A stretch of 64,000 nt of DNA, taken from Algoriphagus faecimaris (GTDB lineage: Bacteria; Bacteroidota; Bacteroidia; Cytophagales; Cyclobacteriaceae). The DNA lies in assembly GCF_900101705.1 (NCBI RefSeq), contig NZ_FNAC01000015.1, positions 1 to 64,000 on the forward strand, read 5' to 3'. Shown in pieces: positions 42,762 to 49,989 of this stretch. The notes under the pieces were generated by a model. It searched no databases. It saw nothing but the letters and a program-made list of their open reading frames with translations, and had not been told where the DNA came from. Every line of letters begins with the position of its first letter. Positions within the stretch are counted from its first letter, which is position 1. Made by a program: the position numbers and the translations under genes.

Positions 42762-44516
42762 ATGGAATTAGAACTTAATTTTTTCTCATCCATTTTAATT
42801 TTCACGAGTATAGTGGTGGTCGGCTTGTCTTCATTTTTAGCCATTAAACTCAATGACTCAACTCGATGGATCTCATTGACTATGATTTTTGTATCTACTT
42901 GGTCTTTTTTTTACGGCTTGGAGCTTTCCAGCAAAAGCCTCGAAGACATGTTGTTTTGGATCAAGCTCGAGTACTTAGGCATCTCATTTACCCCTGCGAT
43001 TTGGGTGATCTTTACCTTACGATATACCGGCTATCCTGGCTGGAGGAAAAGTTGGATCTTTATTTTGACATTTGTCATACCCATAATTACTTTTTTCTTA
43101 GTACTTACCAATGAAAGCCATCAATTACATTATGCTGATACTTGGGTGATTGCCTCTGGACCATTTCCTGTTTTAGGGATTGAAATTGGGCCTTGGTACT
43201 TGGTGCATACCATTTACTCCTACATCGCCTTCTTATTAGGGACTGTGATTCTTTGGAAAAGATTCCAGTTTGCTGATCCTTTGTTCAAAACTCAGACGAA
43301 ATTTATCATAGCAGCAGGAATTTTCCCTTTAGTCTTCAACCTCATTTACCAACTTGGGATCATCAAACCCTACGAAGGAATTGATCTCACACCTTACGCT
43401 TTTATCTTCACCTATTTGGTAATGGGTTTCGCTATCTTGAGATATAATCTTTTTAGTATCAAGCCCATTGCCCACACCAAAATCATGGCAAGCATCCCAC
43501 GAGGTGTGTTGGTCTTCGATGCAAAAAACAAAGTGGTAGACTTTAATCCCGCCTCACGCAAATTTTGTGCGGTTCCCGAAAAGATCAAAATTGGAGCTTT
43601 AGCCACTGATATTTTTAAAGAAAAGGAGGAGATTCTTCAATTGATTACAAAAGGCGTTCAAAATACAATCACTATTACTTCTACGAAAGCATCAAATTCA
43701 TTGATTATTAAAATCGAAATGATTCCGATTTTGGATAAAAAGTCGATCCTCGGAGGTACGATTTTGCTTTTTGAAGATATCACGATTGCTACACAGGTCA
43801 ATCAGCAACTACGTGATCAGGCACAGGACTTAAAACAGCTCAACGAATTAAAAGATAAATTTTTCAGCATTATCTCCCACGATTTGAAAGGACCTATTTT
43901 TGGTGTCAAAGAGCTGATCAATATGACCGAGCAAGGCCTAATCAGCAAAGATGAATTCATGGAAATGTTGCCTGAAGTATCCAAAAATATGGAACAGGTA
44001 TCCATACTTTTAGAAAATCTTTTGGCATGGGCAAGCTCTCAGCTTCGTGGGGAATTTGTGGAAGCGGTAGCCTTTGACCTCTACCCTTTGCTAGAAAATC
44101 AAAAGAAACTCTTAACCAGAATCGCTGAGGAAAATAAAATCAAAATCACTATTCAGTCACATGAAAAACATCGAATCTTCGCCGACAAAAATATGGTGGA
44201 TTTGATTATTCGAAATTTAATAAGCAACGCGATTAAATTTTCACAAAGAGACAGTGAGATCAAAATCTCCACAAGCCTAAGCGAGGATACCATAAAAATT
44301 GATATTCAAGACAGTGGAGCAGGGATAGATGCGCAAAACCTTAAAAAACTAAAAGAAGGAATATCCTTTACCACGCGTGGTATTCACAATGAAAGCGGAA
44401 CCGGACTGGGATTAGTCCTAGTAAGAGACTACCTCAAAAAGAATAATGGCAAGCTCGAAGTAAAATCTCAAAAAGAGGTTGGAACTACTTTTTCGGTGTA
44501 CTTACCTTCCGCTTGA
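42762..44516 (+). CDS. Membrane histidine kinase with 7TM sensor and PAS domain
   Basis: A 584-residue sensor kinase. Seven or eight hydrophobic segments (about 8-240) form the HisKA_7TM-type sensor ('ESHQLHYADTWV' between helices is characteristic). A PAS domain (about 245-350, 'GVLVFDAKNKVVDFNPA') is followed by a coiled coil, HisKA with 'FFSIISHDLKGPIFGV' (His373) and HATPase motifs 'NLISNAIKFS', 'DSGAGIDAQNLKKL' and 'ESGTGLGLVLVRDYL'. No response regulator is adjacent, so it is an orphan kinase here. It diverges from the short-chain fatty acid transporter gene, whose expression or substrate might be linked. Confidence 0.93.
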   Translation: MELELNFFSSILIFTSIVVVGLSSFLAIKLNDSTRWISLTMIFVSTWSFFYGLELSSKSLEDMLFWIKLEYLGISFTPAIWVIFTLRYTGYPGWRKSWIFILTFVIPIITFFLVLTNESHQLHYADTWVIASGPFPVLGIEIGPWYLVHTIYSYIAFLLGTVILWKRFQFADPLFKTQTKFIIAAGIFPLVFNLIYQLGIIKPYEGIDLTPYAFIFTYLVMGFAILRYNLFSIKPIAHTKIMASIPRGVLVFDAKNKVVDFNPASRKFCAVPEKIKIGALATDIFKEKEEILQLITKGVQNTITITSTKASNSLIIKIEMIPILDKKSILGGTILLFEDITIATQVNQQLRDQAQDLKQLNELKDKFFSIISHDLKGPIFGVKELINMTEQGLISKDEFMEMLPEVSKNMEQVSILLENLLAWASSQLRGEFVEAVAFDLYPLLENQKKLLTRIAEENKIKITIQSHEKHRIFADKNMVDLIIRNLISNAIKFSQRDSEIKISTSLSEDTIKIDIQDSGAGIDAQNLKKLKEGISFTTRGIHNESGTGLGLVLVRDYLKKNNGKLEVKSQKEVGTTFSVYLPSA

Positions 44517-45533
44517 TTAGCCTAAGCCCATCAAAAACTTCATCGTATCAACCCCGTCTGCATAATCCCAAACATCAGGTGATTGAGCTGCTCCAAAGTG
44601 AATCGCACCTTCCCGCCTTTGAGGATCAGAAACAATACACTGTATCTTGTCTTTGAGTTCGTCAAGTCGATTGCGGAGAAGTTCTTCTTCTTCATACAAC
44701 TCGTAGTAAAGCACAGCTATCGGAGATACCAAATCTAAACTCTCCTTTAAAATCAGAAAACCATTGTCAAGATGCGGTTCACTATTTACCAAGTAGATGG
44801 ATTTGTTGTACTCATAGTTATTATGGTATTTATGATGCTCTGCCACCTCTTTGTATTCTTCAAGTACGGCCAAAAGCTGTTGAAGCTGTGTCTTTTCCTT
44901 GACAAAAATCTTCGAGACATTTCTACATCCCAAGCCAAAGTATTGGAAGATATCTTTACCTAGATTTCTAAGATCATCTTCAGATTCTTCCCCGTCTAAA
45001 ATAGCTACTGAAGTCCTGTTTTGACGAATAATTGAAGGGTACTTCCCAAAATAGTAATTAAAATAACGCGCTGAGTTATCCGAACCGGTTGCAATGTAGG
45101 CATCTTTAGCTTTGAGCATTTCGGCGACCTGAATTCGATTTCCAAATTCAGGCTCAATCGCTATAATTTGCTCGATCAACCAAGTCATCAAAACCTGATC
45201 TGCTGAACTTAGTTTCACATGAGCTTCATGACCCGAGACCAAGACAGTCATCAAATCGTGAAAGCCTACCATAGGTATGTTGCCTGCCATCAAAATCCCG
45301 ACCTTCAGCGTATTCCTGTCATTTTCTAGCGGATACTTGGACACCCAAGTTTTTAGATTTTCTGGATTTAATAGATGAGCAATACCCGAAAGTGCCTCTT
45401 CACAATTACCTTGTGTAAACCAGCTGTTTTTCTGAGCGGCTCTATCAAAAAGTGCTTCTTTCTTGTCATTTGATAAATTCTGAATCAACTCACCAAGTTT
45501 AACGAAAGCTTCTAGTCTTTTTTGTAAGGTCAT
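44517..45533 (-). CDS. Acyl-CoA reductase, LuxC-like
   Basis: A 338-residue protein of the acyl-CoA reductase family (LuxC, PF05893), which reduces acyl thioesters to aldehydes with NADPH. The probable nucleophile is Cys in 'FGLGCRNVSKIFV' (about 203). Other family stretches are 'VGILMAGNIPMVGFHDLMTVLVSG' (about 77-100), 'LKAKDAYIATGSDNSARYF' and 'RQNRTSVAILDGEE'. Length is shorter than LuxC (about 480). In Bacteroidota it is typically encoded beside the ferredoxin gene that here lies divergently 126 bp away. There are no lux genes, so bioluminescence is not implied. Its stop abuts the kinase stop. Confidence 0.86.
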   Translation of the reverse strand: MTLQKRLEAFVKLGELIQNLSNDKKEALFDRAAQKNSWFTQGNCEEALSGIAHLLNPENLKTWVSKYPLENDRNTLKVGILMAGNIPMVGFHDLMTVLVSGHEAHVKLSSADQVLMTWLIEQIIAIEPEFGNRIQVAEMLKAKDAYIATGSDNSARYFNYYFGKYPSIIRQNRTSVAILDGEESEDDLRNLGKDIFQYFGLGCRNVSKIFVKEKTQLQQLLAVLEEYKEVAEHHKYHNNYEYNKSIYLVNSEPHLDNGFLILKESLDLVSPIAVLYYELYEEEELLRNRLDELKDKIQCIVSDPQRREGAIHFGAAQSPDVWDYADGVDTMKFLMGLG

Positions 45534-45565
45534 AATGACGCAAATTTACCGAAAATGGAGAGAAG

Positions 45566-45640
45566 AAAAGTAAGAATTGATTTAAATTAGTTAGTATGAC
45601 AACTTTTTATTGGCAGAGTCTTCGAAGCTTCTTACTTTTG
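45566..45640. promoter_or_regulatory. Divergent promoter region with 11-bp inverted repeat
   Basis: Perfect 11-bp inverted repeats AAAAGTAAGAA (45566-45576) and its complement (45629-45639) lie in the gap between the LuxC-like gene and the ferredoxin gene. The right arm overlaps TACTTTTG (45633-45640), a match to the -7 consensus for ferredoxin, with TTG at 45610-45612 about 20 bp upstream. The left arm holds the same sequence on the minus strand but ends in C. The arms may be paired -7 boxes or sites for one regulator. Confidence 0.5.
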
Positions 45641-45659
45641 AGTTCAAATAGTTTGAGAT

Positions 45660-46007
45660 ATGGCAATAATGATCACTGACGAATGCATCAATTGCGGTGC
45701 ATGCGAACCTGAATGTCCCAATACGGCAATATATGAAGGAGGAGTAGAATGGACTTGGGGAGGAGGAACAGCCCTCAAGGAAGTGACCCTCGAAGACGGA
45801 ACTGTAGTAAGTGCCACGGAAAAGCAAACTCCCGTTTCGGATGAGTTTTACTACATCGTGACAGAGAAATGTACAGAGTGCAATGGTTTTCATGAAGAAC
45901 CACAGTGTGCTGCTGTATGTCCGGTAGATTGCTGCGTGGATGATCCTGAGCACCCTGAGACCGAAGAACAATTACTTGCTAAAAAATCATTTATGCACGG
46001 AGAGTAA
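45660..46007 (+). CDS. Ferredoxin with two [4Fe-4S] clusters
   Basis: A 115-residue electron carrier of the bacterial 2[4Fe-4S] type. The first cluster motif is Cys-x2-Cys-x2-Cys-x3-Cys-Pro in '[12 protein letters not shown]' (about 10-21). The second set is '[22 protein letters not shown]' spread over about 70-92, with the long spacer seen in Allochromatium/Azotobacter-type ferredoxins. About 45 residues separate the motifs, longer than in clostridial ferredoxin (about 55 in total). The divergent LuxC-like acyl-CoA reductase gene is its recurrent neighbour. A weak hairpin overlaps its stop. Confidence 0.93.
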   Translation: MAIMITDECINCGACEPECPNTAIYEGGVEWTWGGGTALKEVTLEDGTVVSATEKQTPVSDEFYYIVTEKCTECNGFHEEPQCAAVCPVDCCVDDPEHPETEEQLLAKKSFMHGE

Positions 46008-46024
46008 TTTGTTTACTCTCTTTG
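46000..46024 (+). terminator. Weak hairpin after ferredoxin gene
   Basis: An 8-bp stem (46000-46007 with 46013-46020) overlaps the stop codon and is followed by only three T residues, so termination would be inefficient. Confidence 0.35.
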
Positions 46025-46177
46025 CACAGATTTTCATTCATTTATAATTTTCTACCATTTATCCCTTGTTTTTCACTATTTCTTGAAAAAAAACAAGAAT
46101 TAGCTTGAAAACTAGAATTGAATTACCTTATCTTGGTTTGAAAATAAAAACCCCAGCAAATTTAACCCTTACGCATT

Positions 46178-46507
46178 GTGGAAGATAGAAGAGGCTACGA
46201 CAGAGATGAAATATTCTCCAAAAAAGTAAAAGCAGGAAAAAGAACCTATTTTTTCGACATTAAAACCACCCGATCCAATGATTATTACTTGACGATTACG
46301 GAGAGTAAGCGTAAAATCAACGGAGACAACTTCAGCTATGAAAAGCATAAAATCTTTCTTTACAAAGAGGATTTTTTGAAATTCGTAGACGCGCTCAATG
46401 AGAGTGTAGATCATGTGAAAAATGAACTATTGCCGGATTTTGATTTCGAGCAGTACTCCAATGAAGATTCGGAAAATGAATTGGACGATGAATTGAAATG
46501 GGAGTAA
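46178..46507 (+). CDS. DUF3276 (bacterial PUR-alpha-like) protein
   Basis: A 109-residue protein of the DUF3276 group, structurally related to the nucleic-acid-binding PUR repeat of eukaryotic Pur-alpha. Visible features: a basic N-terminal part 'SKKVKAGKRTYFFDIKTTRSNDYYLTITESKR', 'YEKHKIFLYKEDFLKFVDAL' and an acidic C-tail 'NEDSENELDDELKWE'. Pur proteins bind single-stranded purine-rich DNA or RNA; in bacteria one PUR unit dimerises. The start is GTG at 46178. It stands alone with a terminator hairpin downstream. Its role in the cell is not known. Confidence 0.88.
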   Translation: MEDRRGYDRDEIFSKKVKAGKRTYFFDIKTTRSNDYYLTITESKRKINGDNFSYEKHKIFLYKEDFLKFVDALNESVDHVKNELLPDFDFEQYSNEDSENELDDELKWE

Positions 46508-46554
46508 ACAATCTCCTTTCAAATTTGATTGATAGAAGATTAAAATAGTATTTT

Positions 46555-46584
46555 AGGGGAGGTCAAATGACCTCCTTTTATTTT
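46555..46584 (+). terminator. Hairpin terminator after DUF3276 gene
   Basis: An 8-bp stem (46558-46565 with 46568-46575) followed by T-rich sequence, 48 bp after the stop and directly before the second AI-2E gene. Confidence 0.6.
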
Positions 46585-46588
46585 GGCT

Positions 46589-47683
46589 ATGCAGCGATTC
46601 TTTATTTACCTCATATTATTCATTTCTGCGTTTCTGCTCTTTGGCTGGTATTTTTCCAATATCACCTCTTATTTGATTTTGTCTTTGATTTTAGCGGCAT
46701 TGCTTAGGCCATTGACCAATCGACTCAATGATTTCCATGTATTAGGACAGCATATCCCGAGATGGACTGCCATTTTAATTTCCTATTCAGCGATTATCTT
46801 ACTTTTGATCACAGTGAGTTTTCTATTTTTTCCATTGATCAATAATCAGATTCAAATTCTGAGCAATTTGGACCTGGAAGGGATTTACCAACAAATCCAA
46901 AGACCCATTTCTAATTTGGAGCAAACTCTCCTGAATTATCAATTGATAGAATCTCAGCCTGGTTTTCTCTTTGATGAATTTAAGAAAAACGTCATTTCCG
47001 CTGTTTCAGGATTTGATTTTGGAAACTTTATAGGACAAGTCATCGACACCACAAGCACCTTGGCCATCGGGCTAATGGCGGTAGCTTTCATTACCTTTTT
47101 TCTACTCTTGGAAAATGGGATACTTCGAAGAAATCTCTTGAATTTGATCCCAAACCCTTATTTTGAGCTTTCAGTAGCCACTTTCACCAAAGTAGAAAGG
47201 TTGCTTTCCAATTACTTATCTGGATTGCTTTTTCAAATGCTAGCCATTTTCACCATTGCCAGTATAGGATTGAGTATTTTAGGTATAGAATATGCCTTGA
47301 CCATTGCATTATTTGCCGCAGTGGCCAACCTTATTCCTTATGCAGGTCCTATTTTGGGGGCTACATTCGGTATTATCGTTGGGGTTTCCACGGGAATTTT
47401 CATCGAAGCAAGCGAAGTCACGTATCTTTTGATCAAGATATTGATGGTATTTGGGGTGGTCCAATTAACGGACAATATCCTCCTTCAGCCATTGATTTTC
47501 TCGAAAACCGTAAAAGCACATCCCCTTGAAATTTTTGTTGTTATCTTTGCGGGGGCAAAAATCGCCGGGGTTCTAGGAATGATCTTCGCCATACCGGTTT
47601 ATACCATCTTTAGAGTTTCTGTCTTAGAATTCTTTAAAGGGTACAAATCGTATCGAATATTTAAAATCAAATCTACAAATTAA
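46589..47683 (+). CDS. AI-2E (PerM) family membrane protein, second copy
   Basis: A 364-residue polytopic protein of the same family as the product at 31948. The ATG at 46589 is preferred over an in-frame TTG at 46583. Two N-terminal membrane segments, a third near 60-85, a soluble segment (about 90-150), then five segments with the family pattern 'ALFAAVANLIPYAGPILGATFG' (about 240-261) and 'LTDNILLQPLIFSKTVKAHPL' (about 296-316). The tail is basic. The substrate is unknown. It ends one base before ychF, so the two may be cotranscribed. Confidence 0.9.
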   Translation: MQRFFIYLILFISAFLLFGWYFSNITSYLILSLILAALLRPLTNRLNDFHVLGQHIPRWTAILISYSAIILLLITVSFLFFPLINNQIQILSNLDLEGIYQQIQRPISNLEQTLLNYQLIESQPGFLFDEFKKNVISAVSGFDFGNFIGQVIDTTSTLAIGLMAVAFITFFLLLENGILRRNLLNLIPNPYFELSVATFTKVERLLSNYLSGLLFQMLAIFTIASIGLSILGIEYALTIALFAAVANLIPYAGPILGATFGIIVGVSTGIFIEASEVTYLLIKILMVFGVVQLTDNILLQPLIFSKTVKAHPLEIFVVIFAGAKIAGVLGMIFAIPVYTIFRVSVLEFFKGYKSYRIFKIKSTN

Positions 47684-48781
47684 ATGGCTTTACAATGTGG
47701 CATTGTGGGACTCCCAAATGTGGGAAAGTCCACCTTGTTTAATGCACTTTCCTCTGCAAAAGCGGAAGCTGCTAATTTTCCTTTTTGCACTATCGAACCT
47801 AATGTAGGAGTAGTCACCGTACCCGATAAACGTCTTAAAATCCTTTCTGACCTTGTCAATCCTCATCGAGTTTTACCTACTGTAATCGAATTTGTAGATA
47901 TTGCTGGCCTAGTAAAAGGAGCAAGTAAGGGAGAAGGCTTGGGAAATAAATTTCTGGCGAATATCAGGGAAGTGGATGCAATCATCCATGTGATTCGCTG
48001 TTTCGAAGATGATAATATTGTCCATGTAGCCGGAGGTGTAGACCCGATTTTTGACAAGGAAGTCATCGATACAGAGCTCCAACTGAAGGACTTGGAATCC
48101 ATAGACAAAAAAATCCAACGCATTGAAAAAATTGCGAAATCCGGGGATGCTAAGGCAAAAAGAGAATTAGAAACCTTGCAAAGGTTTAAAGGAGGGCTAC
48201 AGTCAGGCCTAAATGCACGAGCCATCGAAGCTGAAAAAGAAGATCTAGAGGCCGTCCGTGACCTACACCTACTCACGATCAAGCCTGTCTTATACGTGGC
48301 CAACGTAGATGAATCTAGCATTTTGACAGGAAACAGCTATGTAGACCAACTTCGTAATAAAGTAGCTGAAGAAAATGCAGAGGTCATCGTTCTCTGTGCT
48401 GCCATAGAAAGCCAAATTGCCGAATTTGAGGATCTTGAGGAAAAAGAGATGTTCCTTTCTGAGTATGGATTAGAAGAAAGTGGACTTAATAAATTAATTG
48501 CTGGTGCTTATTCGCTATTAGACCTAATTACCTATTTTACTGCAGGTGTACAAGAAGTGAGGGCATGGACAATTAAAAAAGGGTGGAAAGCTCCTCAGGC
48601 AGCAGGTGTGATTCATACTGATTTTGAACGTGGATTTATCAAAGCCGAAGTAATAAAATTGCCAGATTACCAACAATTCAAGACCGAAGCGGGTTGTAGA
48701 GAAAACGGAAAGATAGCAATCGAAGGCAAAGAGTACATCGTCAAAGACGGTGACATTATGCATTTTAGATTTAATGTTTGA
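47684..48781 (+). CDS. ychF: YchF/OLA1-type ATPase, redox-regulated
   Basis: A 365-residue Obg-family P-loop protein found in nearly all cells. Walker A is 'GLPNVGKSTLF' (about 8-18), switch motifs 'NFPFCTIEPNVG' and 'DIAGLVKGAS' follow, and the base-specificity motif reads 'NVDESS' where GTPases have NKxD, explaining the ATP preference. A coiled coil (about 135-205) and a C-terminal TGS domain with 'FTAGVQEVRAWTIKKGWKAPQAAG' region residues (about 285-308) complete it. It associates with ribosomes and stress responses in other bacteria. The Cas6-like gene downstream has its own promoter starting in the last codons of ychF. Confidence 0.97.
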   Translation: MALQCGIVGLPNVGKSTLFNALSSAKAEAANFPFCTIEPNVGVVTVPDKRLKILSDLVNPHRVLPTVIEFVDIAGLVKGASKGEGLGNKFLANIREVDAIIHVIRCFEDDNIVHVAGGVDPIFDKEVIDTELQLKDLESIDKKIQRIEKIAKSGDAKAKRELETLQRFKGGLQSGLNARAIEAEKEDLEAVRDLHLLTIKPVLYVANVDESSILTGNSYVDQLRNKVAEENAEVIVLCAAIESQIAEFEDLEEKEMFLSEYGLEESGLNKLIAGAYSLLDLITYFTAGVQEVRAWTIKKGWKAPQAAGVIHTDFERGFIKAEVIKLPDYQQFKTEAGCRENGKIAIEGKEYIVKDGDIMHFRFNV

Positions 48782-48808
48782 TGTATAATAAAAAAAATCG
48801 TACTTTTG
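48777..48808 (+). promoter_or_regulatory. Promoter of cas6-like gene (TTTG-N20-TACTTTTG)
   Basis: TTTG at 48777-48780 overlaps the last codons of ychF, and a perfect -7 box TACTTTTG lies at 48801-48808, 20 bp downstream. This is one of the best matches to the Bacteroidota promoter consensus in the window and would give a leader of roughly 65 nt before the cas6-like start. Confidence 0.75.
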
Positions 48809-48881
48809 CCATTGCTTATCCACCCAAAATTACGTATCGTATTTTGATTTAATTAATGTCTCATTTTATTTTTAAAAAACC

Positions 48882-49781
48882 GTGAGAGTTAGACTTATAT
48901 TTTCACTAAAGAACAAAGGCTCATATTTGCCTTTCCATCATCAGTACATTCTGGCTCAGTTCCTCAAAGGACTGATCGTCAAAGGAGGTCGTGAGGAATT
49001 CTTCAACTACAATTACTTCAACTTCTCTGGCCTCAAAGGACAGACGAAGGTGAGTAGAAGTGGTCTGCACTATTACTCCAGCTTGGTAACCCTCGTGCTT
49101 TCTTCTCAAAGCGAAGAATTCATGGATTACTTGCTTGAGCAGGTGTTTGCTACTCCTAAAATTGAATTGGGAAATCTAATCATGTCTCCAGAATATACTG
49201 AACTGGAGAATGAGCCTGAGTTGGAAACTTCAAACAAGTTTGTTTGTATTTCCCCCCTTGTATTAATCACCCCCGCATTTAACGAGGAAATTGGCAAAAG
49301 ATTCATCAGCCCTGATAGCGATGAATTCTCTGATTTATTATACGAATCTACCTTGACACGTATGGAGCGCTCCGGCTGGTACACCCCAGAGCAAATGGAG
49401 TCCTTCTACAAGTTCCAAGTAGTGCCGGACATGGTCTATGTCAATAAGCTAAAAGAACAGCAGAAAAAATTTGCTAGAATTTATGCTGTCTATGACATGG
49501 ATGTCAAATACGAAGTAAGAGGATACACCCTTCCATTTACTTTGTATGCCGCACCGGAAGTTCAAGACTTCGTATTCAAATGTGGTCTAGGAGCGTTCAC
49601 CCACAAAGGCTTTGGAATGCTAGATTTAGCAAACCATCCATCGGGTAATAGGACAACCTCCTACAAGTTTAAGCGTGAAGGTTTTGTTCCTTATAGACCA
49701 ACCGAGAGAATCAGACAAAATGTAGCTCCCACCGAATCAGAAGGTGGAGAAAGCACAGAAGAAAGTCAATCCGAAGATTAA
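48882..49781 (+). CDS. cas6: Cas6-like RAMP endoribonuclease, orphan
   Basis: A 299-residue protein that reads as a Cas6 (RAMP superfamily) homologue. The N-terminus 'MRVRLIFSLKNKGSYLPFHHQYILAQFL' resembles Cas6 openings split over residues 1-28, with His19 and His20 near the place where many Cas6 enzymes have their catalytic residue. 'FNFSGLKG' (about 46-53), 'LSSQSEEFMDYLL' and 'SPLVLITP' follow family order. The Gly-rich loop 'GLGAFTHKGFGM' (235-246) is the Cas6 hallmark. An acidic disordered tail ends the protein. Start is GTG. No CRISPR array or other cas gene is in the window, so crRNA processing is not supported locally. Confidence 0.8.
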   Translation: MRVRLIFSLKNKGSYLPFHHQYILAQFLKGLIVKGGREEFFNYNYFNFSGLKGQTKVSRSGLHYYSSLVTLVLSSQSEEFMDYLLEQVFATPKIELGNLIMSPEYTELENEPELETSNKFVCISPLVLITPAFNEEIGKRFISPDSDEFSDLLYESTLTRMERSGWYTPEQMESFYKFQVVPDMVYVNKLKEQQKKFARIYAVYDMDVKYEVRGYTLPFTLYAAPEVQDFVFKCGLGAFTHKGFGMLDLANHPSGNRTTSYKFKREGFVPYRPTERIRQNVAPTESEGGESTEESQSED

Positions 49782-49785
49782 AAAA

Positions 49786-49815
49786 AAATCCCCTTGAGTA
49801 AGGGGATTTTTTTTT
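49786..49815 (+). terminator. Rho-independent terminator of cas6-like gene
   Basis: A perfect 11-bp stem (49786-49796 with 49800-49810), tight 3-nt loop and T9 run starting inside the stem, 4 bp after the stop codon. Confidence 0.92.
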
Positions 49816-49828
49816 GTCTTTTTTAATC

Positions 49829-49950
49829 TGATTATAATTTGTTTTTTGGAGGTCATAACTTGTCCCGCGCTTTAAGTCGGGAAGGGCACTTGTACATTTT
49901 ACAAACATCCATCCCAGTGTATGTCGCTTACATTGTGCCCGATTCCAATT
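49829..49950. repeat. Dispersed single copy of the mosaic repeat
   Basis: Aligns along its full length with the tandem units at 37775-38216. It has a diverged start block (ATTATAATTTG, then GGTCATAACTTGTCCCG), a CCCG..CGGG hairpin, a middle block sharing ACATTTTAC and CATCC-like sequence with unit 3, and a final block CAGTGTATGTCGCTTAC..GTGCCCGATT. It lies between the cas6-like gene terminator and the convergent anti-sigma-like gene end. Confidence 0.75.
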
Positions 49951-49989
49951 ATTTATTTTGATCATAGCCCCTATCAAGATGGCTATTCA

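Noticed and set aside
44517..45533. Bioluminescence (lux) locus
   Set aside because: Only the LuxC-like reductase is present; luxA, luxB, luxD and luxE are absent.
45591..45971. 126-codon minus-strand ORF
   Set aside because: It lies entirely antisense to the ferredoxin gene, whose Cys motifs identify the true frame.
49711..49977. 88-codon minus-strand ORF at the cas6 3' end
   Set aside because: It runs through the cas6 terminator and the dispersed repeat, and the encoded sequence is only a translation of the repeat.
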